DNA of 64,000 nucleotides from Cardiocondyla obscurior (GCF_019399895.1 NC_091873.1:1000001-1064000), one strand, 5' to 3'; counted from the stretch's first letter, positions 34,901 through 49,054 are shown. Notes: generated by a model from the letters alone, not told the origin. Program-made: numbers and translations.

Positions 34901-37395
34901 TTTCGCGAAATTTACGCAGGACAAAGCCGCTTAGAGCGGGAGGAAAGTTAAGAGAACATTCTAACGCTGAATCGGTTCCCCAGTGTAAATCAACATTTTT
35001 AACTCGATATAACTTCGGAGTTTGCTTAATCGAATGAGAGGATGTAATTTTAGCAGAAGTAGCGCAACGGGGGAATTAGCAATAAACGAGGTTAATGCTT
35101 GTATTAATTTAGGGGTAACATCTGGCTGAAGTTTGCAATTTACTTCAAGCAGTCGATTCGAAATAGTCGCGTTACCACACGCGAAACATGTATCTAAAAT
35201 TTTAAGCTATCACCCAAAAAATTGTTTACCTTCAACGCGACAGTTTTAGGCGGTTCTTAAAATAATCTATAATTCTCAAACGGTCCAAGATCTCACTTAA
35301 AGTGATTTGCTTTTAATGTTTTCGAAATTTCAATTTTACTTAATAAATCCGTTTTATTTTGAAATAACTTAAATAATGCATAAAGTTAGGCATTATATAA
35401 AATTTATAAATGTTAAAAATATATAAAGATATATTTTTCGTTTTTAAATCACGGTAGAACTAATTAACTTTTATATAAGCTTATAGTTGTCGATATAAAG
35501 TAGAAGTCTTCCGTGGCTTTATAGTTTGTAAACCTTCAAAGGCTCTATACGTATATTTTGGACACCCTGCGTACAAAAGAATTAAAAAAAAAATACTTGA
35601 ATGTGATTATTTTGTAAGAACCCTCGACCGAGCAAAATGTAGATTAAATTTCGATTAGTCTAGTTCTATTAAAATTCTAAATAATTGCTAAAAATTTAAC
35701 ATCAATTTATAAATTGTTAAACCTATAAATTACTAGATTTTGATCTTCGTGTATTTTGAATCTGGCCTATCTATATAGATCAACTGCAACGTTGCACACG
35801 CAACATTGTTATTACAATAAACAATGAGTCGATTTACATATGTCATAGTGTTACACGTGCATCGCGCCGTCACACTTTATCAACACCGACTATCTCTCGA
35901 CCAGAGCTATCGACCATCGAATCATCTTACAGATAAATCCTTCCCGCGTGAATTATTACAACGCTTCGCATTTATCTTCGTTGCAGCTGCAACGTGGAAA
36001 CGCAGAAATTTCGCGCGGCGAACGGCGGGGCTAAAAGCGGCTGGATTTTCGCGTGGCGTTAATTAACGAACATTTTTTGCATTAGTAATTACACATTACC
36101 GCGCATCACATTTATCACCCATCGGATAAAACGAGGAGGAGTATAAAAAATGCACTCTGCATTTTCGAAATTATTACGTCAATGTGTGTGCTTTTACTAT
36201 CGGCTACAAAAAACTCAAATCCTGCATGTTATGATAATTCTCGTTCTATTCTGCATAACTCACGTCCAGCTGCTTTCGCGGCAACGGACGTTAAGCCACT
36301 ACTAATTACGGGATCATTGTGTAAAAAAAATAAAGCGAACCTATTTCCTAAATATGATTTACAAATTCGCGCATCGGACATATTTCCATGTAAATTCGGT
36401 ATACATTATGAATTTTTTGATGGAATATTTAATATTAACGTTACGTATATTTGTACTGTACAGAATTAATTTAATTATAATCGGTAAGCTGCATTAAAAG
36501 GTATTAAATATTTTCTTCATTCTTTATTAATGTATCTGTATTTGCAAATTTATTTCGGGATTCGGAACAAAATATATTTTCAAATTATGAAAGTTAATGA
36601 ACGGTATTTTTACTGTTCAGGCAATGTCGTTATAATTTTCCAAATTGCGATGAAATTTGAAAACATTTTTAATTGAAATATAACGTTATTAATATTCTAC
36701 GTAAACAATAACGAATGCTTTAGTAGTAAAAAAAAAATACGGCGCTCGTTTGAAGTTAAATATTCCATTACGTGGATAACAAACGTATTTCTTACATTTT
36801 CCTGATCCATTCGCTGATCACGTCCTCCTTGCGATCCGCGCTTTCTGTCAGTAAGATTTTATCGTGATAAACCAGAACGTGATAAATTTTATTGAGGAAA
36901 CTGCAATATGAAACACGTCGCGAAACTTTTTCGAGCTGAAGAAAAAATCGCCGCTTTGCAGCGCAGATGTAGCTCGCGCCCATGATAGACAGATAGATGA
37001 ACCGATTTTGATGTTGCCATTAACCGACGGAAAAACCAGCGAGCATATCGCTCGTGTGAATAAAGCATCGTGAAGCGGAGAGTGCACGGCCGATGACTGG
37101 CACCACTTTCGCCAATAACCTTCTCTATTATGTATACCTGGTCTATAAAATCGAAGTATCCGCATCGTGGAAGCTTTTAGCCGCGTTTGGCGTCACGTAA
37201 AGACGAAGTAAAGACGAGCTTAAAAACGGTCGTGCAATTTCTCCCATCTGTGCCGTCGCGCGAACGATCTTTTTATCGGCCGTTAGAAAGATAACCGTTA
37301 ATTAAGAATTGCATCGAAAAGTTTAGACCGCCTTTCGAGTCTGCGAGATGTCGGAATGGTTCTCTTTTGGTGAAAAGCCTCCTTTCTTTCTTCAG
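32000..37395. other. no gene seen; largely AT-rich intronic/intergenic DNA
   Basis: Long AT-rich sections at 31680-32500, 34980-35800 and 36480-36780, with moderately GC-rich islands at 32570-32830, 33170-33720 and 35830-36070. A 95-codon plus frame (36182-36469) and a 142-codon frame (34396-34824) show no known domain. The block ends in a strong polypyrimidine acceptor at 37380-37395. Confidence 0.5.
34829..34888 (+). repeat. stem-loop with outer 10-bp and inner 7-bp stems
   Basis: The outer stem CTAATGCCGC / GCGGCATTAG is perfect. Inside it GATTTTG pairs with CAGAATC with one U-G. The internal loop between the stems is strongly asymmetric (2 versus 12 nt), unlike a pre-miRNA. It is not a tRNA: no cloverleaf can be built, although AGGTTCGAAC next to it resembles a B box. 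Confidence 0.5.
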
Positions 37396-37764
37396 AACTT
37401 TATCAGAAACAGAAAATGTTTGTCATGAGACGGAGGGTGGTGTTAATCTCCCTCCGAGTACGGCAAACCCAGTTAACGAAACACGTAGCATCCGCGCAAA
37501 GTAGCGAGTGCAGCCGAAATTCGCGGCAGACGCGACGAACGCAGAGGGATGAATGCGGACTAGGAAGTTGTGCGGAAGAGAGGCGGGGGCGGTAGAGGAG
37601 TCCGGGGAGAGGTAGACTGGGACCGCTGCCGCCGGTGGGCGGTTGGGAAGTTTCGGAACAAACAATAACTACAACAACAACAGCGGCAATGGCGGCGGCG
37701 TCGGTGACGAAGGCAAGTACGTCGTGCACGCGCCGACGATAATTACAACAATAACCGTAACGAC
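37396..37764 (+). other. candidate 369-nt exon with strong acceptor and donor
   Basis: Acceptor AGCCTCCTTTCTTTCTTCAG and donor AACGAC|GTGAGTGGC. The segment is GC-rich with AT-rich DNA before it. No single frame is open across the whole length, so it would be a leader exon or only partly coding. The last part (from 37616, after a TAG) is open to the donor and reads ...FGTNNYNNNSGNGGGVGD then EGKYVVHAPTIITTI..., an Asn/Gly-rich composition common in insect developmental regulators. In a second frame, ATGG in a fair start context at 37689 opens MAAASVTK just before AAG|GCAAGT, a possible GC-type donor. These readings compete and none is proven. It may be an alternative first or second leader exon of the plus-strand gene. 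Confidence 0.3.
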
Positions 37765-40700
37765 GTGAGTGGCGGGCGAGGGAGGCGGTGGTTTAATTAG
37801 AATCGTGTCTGTCGCCGACTTAAGCTCCCTCGCCGACTCGCTTTGAACGGGCCGCTCGCAAGATTTCGCCGCCTCCGTGACACGTAAGTGAAAAATCTGC
37901 TTAACCCTCTCGCGCCTAATGGCTTGTACGTGTTGCGCGAGTAGGATAACCCGATAAACCTTTCGCCGAAACCTTGCGCGAGCGTATTTATGAGAGATGT
38001 TGCGTACATCGCCTGAAATAATTGCGGGCGAATAATTTGCTGCAAAGGAGAAAAAAAAAAAAAATGGGGACGATAGAGATGAAATTCCGATACGTTAAGA
38101 AATTACTGGTTTGACCGTAAATTATCTCGCGATTTTTCGCACTATCAATAATCTACCTACCTTTAGATACATGAATTGAAATACACGAACGGGTCGATGC
38201 ATAGATAAATCAATTTCATCTTTGTGGAATGAGAATTCCTAGCTTTTCAAATCGATATCCATTCTGACTGCGAATGGAAGTCTTTCAAACCAATTTTTAT
38301 TAATTTGTTAATTTTAATTATTTTTTTTTTTTTTTGTAAGTAGTACACTTTTTCTCTATATGCATTATTAAAAAATTGTCCGACTCATCGGTCGGACTCG
38401 CGTACGTTTTCTAGTTGTGTCGTTAATTAATTCGGAAATATTCGTCCACTTGCGGCTTTTCACTTGCTCGCTGAATATTATCACTCTTGAAACACGCTGC
38501 GTTGGTATCATTACATTTTCCATCGGTCATTATCATTTCAGTCGACGCAATCATTCGCACCGGCGATATACTCGCACCTGTCACATGTAATTCGATTACA
38601 TTCGAGTGCGCAGACCGGATCCCACCCAAGTTATCCCGCTGATTTGTTCGGTACAACGGACGCGCAATAGTTCAGCGTAGATAATAGATGATATCACCGG
38701 TCTCTCTCAGTCGACTAAATACGAGAAAAACTTTACAGGCCGTTTGATGAATTGCGTTCGATAGATAATGACAACGTTCGAGCGATACGTCGGTGTAATT
38801 TAGCGAACGTGTAAAATACATCGTGATGCAAACGGGTTACGTCGCTCGCAAGTCGGCGATTTAATTTCATGAGGACTCGAGTGTCATCAACGATGCTAGC
38901 TTAACATTGTACAAGGCCGCATGTATATTTCTGCGGGCAGCCATCGCACGTTTATCGGGGCCGTGAGAGCCTGAATGAATTAACTCCGCCGCAATGCTAC
39001 AGGGGTTGAGAGAGGGACGAGGGGGACAAAGTATAGCCTTGGAAATGCCAGGAGTATACCACTCGAGCGGCGCCATAACGTTTTACGCGCCAGAACCGGC
39101 TTAATTAGAAAATGCTTGACCCTCGTAAAGCCCGGCCTCGACTGTCCGGATATACCGCCCCACGACACCTCCGGTAACCCCTATCAAACCGCCGCTATTG
39201 CTACCTCCCGTGCTAACTGTCTCGTACGACCGCTTTCACAAATATATTTTGATTTGCGCCGACTGTGCCACTTCCATCGTTTCGTTTGATACATTCGCGG
39301 TGTATGTGTCAACGGATGTCAGTATATTAAAGTAAAAAAAAAAAAAAATAAATTGTATCTTGTTGATACAGATTTACGATTTTAGAAAAATAATTATGAG
39401 ATTTCTGAAAGGACCGGCGAATAATTCAGACTCTTAGTTGCAAAGAGTTGCAAGTTGGCCAATAAACGTCAGCCTCGTAATTCCGCGGTCGTAGCGGATA
39501 TAAACGACTTTCGCACGTTTGTCTATGTGAATTTCTTCCGCATCTCGTATTGACGTTGCTTTGCCGCGGAAATAAAGAAACATTATCTCTTTCTTGAGTA
39601 TCTTTTTTCATAATATTACTTGACGCAAATCGAAATGAAAATAACGTATTTAATTGCGTATATGAATATTGGCAAATTTCTTAAAAAAAAAAGGTTCAAA
39701 AAAAATTATAAACAAAATTTTCTTTTAATCAACGTTAAAATCTTTTTAAAGAATTGTTTTGTTTTACTATTCAATCATTCGTTAAACGCGAATTCAGAAT
39801 TTCGGAGTTACAAAATCCCGTTTCTTATCTGCATTCGTTTCTCGTTTGCGCTCACTCTTCTTTGACTGAGCACAATCGACCCTGCATTCTTTACGACAAA
39901 TCTGTCTGCAGAATCGGATGCGCATGTGACGGTGAAATAGACGGTCGAGAGGGATATGTAACGCTACGAGTACTCGGAGAAGCGCTATCGGCCTCCGGGA
40001 TTATTGGCTTTTATTGGAGTTTGCGGCGCGGGCCAAGACATCGCGTTCCTGTCCCTCATTGTATTTGCGTCCCATTTGGCAGCGCGCTTTCAATTCGGCG
40101 CGGCCGTGCATTTCGCAGATCCTCGATCGCGTCGCGCCGCTTCCAGGGGCTTATTGTCTCTCTACCGGATGGAGCAGAGCTACGATTTTCCGTTGATTTC
40201 GGGTCACGAAATCGAGGACACCCAGAAATGTATCCTACTTGCTCTGTTCGACCGCGCTTCACACTCGGCCGAGTTTCCAGCGAAAATTAAATGACGATGA
40301 CAGTTTGCAAAGATACAAATTGATAACATAAGAAAAAAAAAAAACAATGTTGCAATTTAATATCAAATAACAATCTAAATTAATTATCAGCATTTCCTTT
40401 TAAAAATAAAATAAGTAAATCGTATAAAAACACAGTCAATATTTTGGGGATTCTGTTCGTTTCGAGATTCCACGTCCGCTAATTGAATTCTTACATTTAT
40501 TTCATCCAAATTGTTCTGTGCTTCAATTATTACCCTCCACGTTCCGATCGCGCGGAGCATATAGGTACAATGGTATCTCGCACCCGCGCCGCTATCGCAA
40601 GAGCCATTTAACGTTCGCCGTTATTTATACATATCTATATAGTACACTAATTCGCGCGAGATCGCGGCGGTCGATTATTCCGAGCGTTAACGGTATTTTC

Positions 40701-41329
40701 GGTAAAATTATTATCATCCTCTAGCGTGTTCTTTCCTTCTTTTATCACGACCCGTATTAAGCGCCGAAGTAATCACGCGCGTCGTCATTGGAGGGATTTA
40801 TTTCGCCGTCGGGCAACGAGCGATTAATAGCGGGCGCGGGCACTTTTCGTCCGCTGTTAAACGCGCTCGAGCGCTCGCCATATTTCTCATTATTCCCATA
40901 TATCCAAGGCAAAACAGCCGGTCGAGCGGGTGATGGATATTCGATTAATTACAGCCGTCACCCTCCGCCGCGCGATCTCACTCTTTCCCGCCGCCTTTTT
41001 CGCTATGATGCGCGCGAGCGTTGCTGATAAAATAGCGCGCTATTTGCGGTTACTCTTTTCGTTCGAATACGAAAAAACGACGGAAATGGGGGAGGGAAAA
41101 AAAAAAATAAAATTAACCCACGCATCGGCGGCGCCGCGTCGCAAAAATGTTGCGCCATGGGGGTGCAGGCGCGAACAACCGCCATCGAAATTAATGGATA
41201 CTCGAGCTCTACGTACGTCGTGGTCGGGCGTGATCGATAAACGATTGCCGATTCCCTTGAGTGGCTTTCCTTGGCAATCTCTCTCGGTGCCGCTTGTCAC
41301 GTTGCCCTATTTTCCTCTTCAGCCGATAG
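37765..41329. other. no gene seen; intronic/intergenic DNA
   Basis: A small 7-bp hairpin (GTCCGAC / GTCGGAC) lies near 38380. GC-rich patches at 39900-40260 and 40520-41330 hold a 178-codon plus frame (39754-40290) and a 148-codon plus frame (40930-41376). Both overlap other frames and lack recognisable domains. Confidence 0.5.
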
Positions 41330-41341
41330 CCACTATAGTGG
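41330..41341. repeat. perfect 12-bp palindrome CCACTATAGTGG
   Basis: Lies just before the CTAG-rich repeat cluster, at the point where composition changes from GC-rich to AT-rich. Confidence 0.6.
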
Positions 41342-41372
41342 TTAGGTCACGCGGATTAGATATATTCCTTAG

Positions 41373-41574
41373 CTAGTGACTAGCTTGGTACTAGCCATAA
41401 TTTGTCAAGGAAGTATTTGTTACTTATTGACTAGCTAGTGTCTAGCCATTACTGTATAGAATTAAAAAAATAAGGTTGTGTTATTAAAAAAAAAAAAATG
41501 TCTAGTATCCGTCTAGCCACTGTCTAGCGCCGTTCATGTAGCGAGACAATTATTACTGGCTAATAATGAGCTAG
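41373..41574. repeat. cluster of CTAG-containing degenerate short repeats
   Basis: Ten CTAG tetramers in 202 bp, against fewer than one expected by chance. Most lie in the contexts GACTAGC, GTCTAGCCA or TACTAGCCA, spaced irregularly (4-68 bp). The sequence between is AT-rich, with a run of 13 A. It looks like a decayed minisatellite or the subterminal repeats of a lost DNA transposon. No coding potential. Confidence 0.65.
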
Positions 41575-44500
41575 AAAAATTAGAGATTTAAACATTTTTG
41601 GTTCAGGGCTGGATAGTAATTCCGCGTTGTCGAACAAATTATGAGCCAGTTAAATACGCGAAATATATATATCGTGCCACGCTCGCCGTATATAATTAAT
41701 AGGGGTATTATTTATCGCCGGTGACGCTTTGTTAATGCTAATTATATCCCGCGCGGCCGCGCGTCTATCGAGTTTCTTTCGCCGTTCTCTCTTTCTTCCT
41801 GGTTCGCCGGTCTTTCATTTTGTCGTCACGATCGAACGGGCAACTGGGATAGTCAACAGGGAGTCCGGAGCAAGCTCCATCAGATATTTATAACGCAAAC
41901 GTTTACCTCGCGGATTATTAATAATCTGCACCATCGATAGTGTGCTTTTAGCGACTCCCTTCTCATTTCCGTGCGAAAATATGTTTAATTTTGTTTGTAG
42001 TCACGTGATAACTAGCTATCCCAGAGCAACACTTAATAAAACAATTGCAAATATTATTAGTCATTTCTTTAGCGGATTATCGGTTGTAATTAAATCTCTC
42101 GTTTAATTTTCATGACGTGAGAGTAATATCGGGAATAATTTACCGTCGCGTTGATTAAGTCTCATGACAAGCGTCTTCGAAGTCAAGCTTTCGATTGCAC
42201 GTCGAAAATACATCTCAAATCCATCCCATTGGTTTATCGATTGCGAGACTACCTCGCGGTATTGCGTTTATTATTCATCGCCGCCTGCCTCGGAGATTTG
42301 ATTGACGTCGAGCGAAGGAAAGTAGCGCGGCGCGAGTAAAAATATTTAAGATTTCATCCCCGTGAAAGTTTCAGGCCGCTGTTCGCTGTAGAGTCCATTA
42401 TTCGCGGCTTGCCTCCGCGAAGAATACAAATCAAGGATACGTGCAATCCTTTCGCGAGGCGTTAGAAGCGAATGAGTTCGCGCGACGGCACACTGGCTCG
42501 CGTGAAATTTTGAACCACGAGTTTTCGAAGATGGCACAGTAAATATTTCAGCGAGCAGCTCTTCCCTGGGATAACCGTGTGCCTCTTAAAGCCCGTCGTT
42601 TCGGCCGTATCACCGCGGCGGATAAACGCGCAACCACTTCGCACAACGAGCCCCGCCCGCTGCATTATTATCACACTTTACCCTTCGTGAAAAATCTTTC
42701 TTTGCATCCGAAGACCTCAAAGCGGCCCGCCTCCTGCAAAATCTTTTCGACAGAGACTTCGAATAAATATTAATTACCGCGGAATTGATCAACCCTCCAA
42801 ACTATCGCCTCTTTTCCCTCGTTCATCTTCGAGGTCGATTCTTTAACGAGAGTATAGGTATACCGGCGCTGAGTTATGAGCGATTAGGGAGAGAGCGTGG
42901 CATTGTTCGTCGATCAGGCTTGCAAATAATGTCACGATGCCGGCGACTAATTATTCAGCAACAATGCGAGTCATCCGACACGCGTCGACGTCGCGTTGTC
43001 GCCGACGGCTTCCCCGAGACTCACGGGATGAGTCGCGTTAACGCGATAAGTCGAATTCCTCGAACTAATGAGAGGCCGTGCACGATCGATCCTCGGCGGG
43101 CGTCAATATTTCAGAGGTACCGCCACCCGCGGCGGGACGCCTTATCACCGCGCCGGGATAATTTACAAGGGCGCGTAATAGAGATTCTCGGGGATCATCG
43201 GCTGCGCCAATAAATCGCCATAAGGCTGCGAGGACTAAGAACAAAAGCCGAAGAATGAGGAACAAAAGGGAGAAAAGAACGGAACGACGAATGTGCTTTA
43301 TTATTCTGGAGCAAAGTCTGTCGGGAGATAAATGTGTATCACGCTGTGTATCATGGATGTAGCTCCGATATATTGCAAAGTGATATAGCACAATAAAAAA
43401 TAAATATAAATTACATTGCGTAAAAATTAACAGACCGGTGTAATAATTTTGGAGAGCAGCACGGAATTAGAGATTTAAAACAGAAATTTAAAGTAATTCA
43501 TAAAATTATTGGACGAAAGGCGAGCGTAGGAAAAAAAAAAAAAATGTTTATTCAATATCCCGGAGTAAACTTTGTTACTGTACGGAAATAAAATACAACG
43601 TATCACGTAGAGAAACACAATTAAGAGATGAAAAAAATTAACAATCGCTTCGCGTTATAATATCCGACTAAAAAGTTATATGAAATAACCGGTAAAAGCA
43701 CGGGGAAGAAAGGAAAAACAGGCGAAGTGGCAAGAAACAAAATATCTCGATAATTTCACATCGTATAGGTACAGTTTTGCGAGCTCTGAAAATACAGTGG
43801 TCGATTTAGGAAGAGAAGGACAAGGAACAAGGGTGCAGTGTTCCCGTGCTTCCCTTGTACGCGACAAAAGCAATCGATACGGTTTACCCCGGCGCGAGAT
43901 TAGAAATCAATGGAAAACGTTCGGACAATAAAGAGAAAGAGCGGGCTCCATTTAGTCCGTGTGAGCGTGTGCGTCTGTTTCCACTGTCAAAGTGCGAACC
44001 CCGCGCCCTATAATACAGCGACATATTACTGTACCTAGTACGCGCTTCTCCTTACTTTCTACATGTGCTTTATATATTTTCAAATAAAAATTTAATAAAT
44101 ATTTTATCTTTTTCGCCAGAAAAAAAATTTAACGCGGTTATTAACATCTGTTTTTGTTCGGGTATTAATAATTCATTCATTTACGAGTGTCGTACTCTGA
44201 GATTTGAAAGACTCACTACCGTTTGTCAAACAGTCGTCAAAAAAGAAAGGAAAAACTGCGAGGTGGTCGACTAAAGACAGCAAATCCTGTATTGTATATC
44301 ACTTATACCGTTAACGTCAGAAGTACAGATTTGTCATAGGGGAAATTATCGTGATCGTGAACGGATCGCGCGTATTCAACGTGACTCAACTGCCCTTTTA
44401 CCTTGCTACACAAAGGGCCCGTTGTTCGAAAGGCATATAATCCCTATACATCGCGTCTATCTTGCCTGTCCTGCCCACTCGGTCCCTGTCGGGCCCACCC

Positions 44501-47500
44501 CTGCTCGTGCGTAGGACTCACGCGGTTCTCTATTATGCGACACAATCGCTAAATTGTTACAATTACCGGCTGCATAGGGCGGGAGAGAATGCCAGCTGCC
44601 GCGTCAGCTGACGAAAATTCCTCGTTTTCTCGCCGGAAAATTCACGCCGTTGTAATTAATCCCGTCTGCGCGCAGCAGGAAGTGGCATTCGCCAAGACAC
44701 ACTGGTGGAAGTTGCTTATGAGAAGCAGATAAGAAAGACAATACGCAAATTTTGTGCACAATAACGACAAATTACATTGTTACATCAAATTGCAGAGAAA
44801 AAAAAAAAAAAAGAAAGAATTGCCGGTGCACGCGAAGACCGCTCGTAAAAGCGAGAAACGGAGGCAACCGCCGATCTCACTAATGACCGGACGTAAAACG
44901 GTCCGTAAAATTTCGCCCGTTATGAGAGAGCAGGGAGTTGTGCGTTCGCTTTCCTCCGATGGCGAAGACTGCGGGGGATAAACTCGATGATTATTCGTCG
45001 CACGTTATTCGATACGCAGTTAAATGTGTCCCCGGACGGAAACTTCTACGACGCTGAATTTAGCGGCGCTGTCCCATTTTTCTCTCCTTTTCATTCTTTT
45101 TTTTATCTGTCACAAATAGATAACTTTGCTTGCGGTTGTAAAACACAATAATCGTATTCAAAATATCTATCGTTTGGATCGAAGCCGTATCGTAACTTGA
45201 TAAATTCAACTTTTTCTTCACCGTGATTTTACTTAATTTACTATATTTATGTTTGCGTTTGAGAAATTATACTGTCAGCATGAAAAAGTTTGCGCGATCG
45301 TTTTCAATTTTCGCTGATCATCTCTCACTTATTAAGATGTTGCGCTTCGTCTTTGTAGCTATACACGCAGTGACCGTAATCGACTCTAGAACGCGCTACT
45401 TGGTCATCTTCGAAGTTTAGTCGATGGACCATAAAGAACCGGCTGAAATTACGTGTCGTGACACGGTAGTGGTTGTACCACGTTCAACCTCATCGCGGAG
45501 AGAGAGCGGGGACCGTCTTCGAAACCTCCTCCGTCGTACTACACTTAAAGCATAATACCTGGCTTGGGAGTACACAGCGCAGCGTGCTGGCATAAACTTT
45601 ACGTTGATGAGGGTGGATCGAGCAGAGTCTTTGAAGTCCTGCGGCCAACCTCCTTAACGGCACCTTGTGGCGTCGGTATTCAATACCTCCTCGAAGTTTG
45701 TCGATTTTTATATCATTGCCCCTGCGATAATGGGGGGAAACGTAAAGATTATCGGCGGCGGCGATATCGGGATTCGTGACCTTTAAAATATTAGATACTG
45801 CCGGAACAGAGAATTTATTTCGAACGCGATTTAACTTTCATATGTGTAGATTTATGAAATAGCTAGCTTACAAATAGCTGGAAGATAAAAAATTTTAATT
45901 AATAAAACTGTTTTCAACTTAATTGCTTGAGGGAAAATAATAATTAATACTTCTATGAATATCAAGTTAGCGCTATTGACATTTTCGATTTGGGCCTTAT
46001 CTTTTTGTTTTCTTTTTCTCGCTCGGTTAAAAATTTTGAAATGAAACGGGTGAAACGACAATAGTCCTCGTATATCACGTTGGGATGACACGCTGTCCGT
46101 CAAAAAGTAAAATCTGTCGATCGATTGCTAGCCGGCGGCCGATCGGTCGACAACATCCGCATTAATTAATCGCGATGTAACGGGCGTAGCGATTGCGACC
46201 GCGACGAGAACGGGCATTTCCGGGTGAGATGGTCCACGAATGTTCCCAAGTGTGTGCACGATGAAATATCGCGACGTGGCTCGCATACGTGGCCATTATG
46301 CAGATCCCGGGAATCGTAATAACGACAGCTCGGATCGACGGCGCATTTTTATTCCTCGCGTTTCTCTTTGCTTTTTTTTTCATTTTCCTCTCCGAGGGTT
46401 TTTTTTTCTTTTTTTTTTATCGTCTCTGCCGCACGACGACCAACCGGCTGGCTCGTCACGAATCCCGTATTTTTCCGACGTGAGTTACGAGCCGATGCGA
46501 ACAGTGGTTAAAACCGGCCGGACTCTAATTCTTCCCGGACGTTAACAGCCGCGAAAGGATAGCCACGTACAGACTGTGGGGCGCGTGATACAAGGATGGC
46601 TCGGGCACATCTATAATTCATGTAATCAATTGGCGAAACGAACGATAACTTAGCCGCGACTAAACGCCCGGCTTTTACGAGTGTTTTCGCGAGAAAAAGC
46701 CGGTCCTCGTTAAGAAAAAGACGCCGGGTTTTTGAGCGTACCCGAGTTTTCCACGCTGCGATTTTCAAGTATTTTATGCGCATTTGAAAAACTTTAGCAG
46801 CATAAACGGGCAGAATTATAAAATTTTCAAGTCGGTTGCATAGAAAAAACGGAATTTTTTTTTAACGATTAAACGACAAAAATATTAATAGCATTTTAAT
46901 AAAAGAGAGAGCAGATCATTCAGAGCACTGTAACATAAGCATTGAGCTCCACTCGCTTTCGGCGGGGGCTCGTTTGATAGTTCAATATCCTTGCAAGTTT
47001 AATATTATAATAATCGCGCAGAATTTAAGTGCACGCGGAAAACAAGAGGTGCAAATTACATTGTGAATTACGCTTATAATATAAAATATATTTTGAGCTT
47101 GAACAAATCTGTCATCTACGAGCGCGTAAAGAGGAATAAAGAACTTCTGCTTCAATAAATCCCATTTAGCATAATAGGTAGAAAAAAAAGTCGTCAAGAA
47201 AATTGTCAAGACATATTATACGATCGGAACAAAATCGTGGCTATTGTTTTCGAGAAAAATATGACGGAAATGCAAAGTACCGACAAACGACAATCGGAGC
47301 GAGGCCTCTCGAAACAATGGCAACCAGCTCGACCGGTCGTGTCGAGCATTCCCATGCATGCCATCGATAATTTCCGGTGCTCATACCACGACATGTTGGA
47401 CCGATTCGATTACTATGTCATTCGTGCGGTAAATGCCCGTGGTCGGAGCGTTTGTCATTTCGATCCGCCGTTCACCGATCTCAATGCCAATCACACGGCA

Positions 47501-47868
47501 AGTCTTTCGTAATAGCGAAAGGAATATCGTGCACGATGTTGTATCTTGATGCACGTCTCGGATTTTTTTTTTTTTAGTACTTTAGTCATCGAATTTTTAA
47601 AGGTCCTAAGTTTATTTCAATTTGGCCCCGACCGCTCGCGCCACTCCGTTCGACCCTCGTTTCTCCGCTGCCCGGCTTCATCGCGCCAGCCTCTTCCGCT
47701 TCCTCGCGTTTCTTGGCTCGAGAGCGCGGAAGATTTATAAAGCCGGCCAGGAATTCCCCGCTCCTCGGCCCGACGGGAAAAAAGGATCGTCTAGCAAGCC
47801 TTAATCTTGAACACCTCCGGCGTCGCGGCTGTTTGAATTTAAACGTTCTTACTTAACCCAGTACTGGA

Positions 47869-47919
47869 GTCTCTCTTTCTCTCTCCCTCCCTCTCTCTCT
47901 CTCTCTCTTTCCTCTATCT
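47869..47919. repeat. CT-rich microsatellite tract
   Basis: (CT)n with CCC and TTT interruptions, then CTATCTC. Confidence 0.85.
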
Positions 47920-48984
47920 CAGTCTTTTTCTCGTTCGTTTTTTTTTCCGTCTTACCTTCTTTTCCACCGAGGCAGTCGAGCGGATAGAGGAGCATGTGAG
48001 TTAAAACAGTCGTGAAACAAAAGAGGAGAACTAACTGGAATGAGGAAAGCAACGCGAGGGGGGAGCAAGCTTTCGAAAGAAATAGCAGTGAGAAGAGGCC
48101 GAGTGTAATGCTCGGGGAATGTTAACGAAATAGAAGCGTCGGACACTAAAGATGTTTTCGAATCACAGCTTGTTCTTTATATAGGTATCGTTGCGGAAAT
48201 ATTATTATTTAATTCCATTGGCAAAGCTTCGGTTCAATTAAAGAACAAAACGGGAATAAGTTCACTTCGGACGCTCTCGTTCGATGCGACGTTTTCGCGC
48301 ATCGTGCGATCGCGAGATTAAAAAGAATTAAGAGCACTGCCAGAAATAAAATTTTGGAGGAATGCAGATAAATAATATCCTTCGCGAAAGAGTAAAAGTC
48401 TCCGAAAAACACCAGAAATGAAAAAACGTTTATTGCCAAATAAAATATAATCTCTCTTACAACACGCGTTCTTTGAGTCACTTGATTCTGAAAGCAGAAG
48501 CCGTACGCGCCACTCGCTTTGAGCTTAACACGATGCCTCCAGCTTTTTTCGAGCTTTCTGCGAACGATCGCCGGACTTCGCGTCGCGCGCGATTTCTTCG
48601 GCGCTTTCGACGGCGTTACATTTTGCCGGCGAAGTTTTGGGAAAGAGCTACGACGAAGAACTTGGCTCCAAGTATAGTTTCGAAGTCGCGGCGATGTGCC
48701 GATTATACGGCTTCTTTATAGAATTTGTCCCGAGCAAAGATCGCCATTCGAATGTAAACAGCCTGTAAACAGATTTTTCTTCTATCGGGTGATATTTTCG
48801 CGGGGCAATAGTTAATGATTATTGCACAAATACAATTACGTCGGAAATTATGATTTACGATGTTGCCCGAGAGTAAATTTGGCGACTTTTTAAATTTTGG
48901 ACATTAAAAATGTTTCCATCGGCGTCGATCTATCTGTTATTTTTACGTGTCGATTAATCCTGAATTAATATCACAAAAAAAGCA

Positions 48985-49054
48985 CACTGAAAAAAAGCTG
49001 TAAAATTAAATTAAACGGTGAGCTCGACGAGCTATAACAGCACTTTTTTCTGTG
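48985..49054. repeat. imperfect inverted repeat around CACTGAAAAAAAGCTGT
   Basis: CACTGAAAAAAAGCTGT faces ACAGCACTTTTTTCTGTG about 35 nt away, with one mismatch and a bulge. A further ACAGCACTT copy follows near 49085. Reminiscent of small intron-resident inverted-repeat elements; low complexity limits the inference. Confidence 0.45.

Noticed and set aside
39754..40290. 178-codon plus-strand open frame
   Set aside because: Composition changes along its length, three other frames overlap it, and no family resemblance is seen; consistent with chance.
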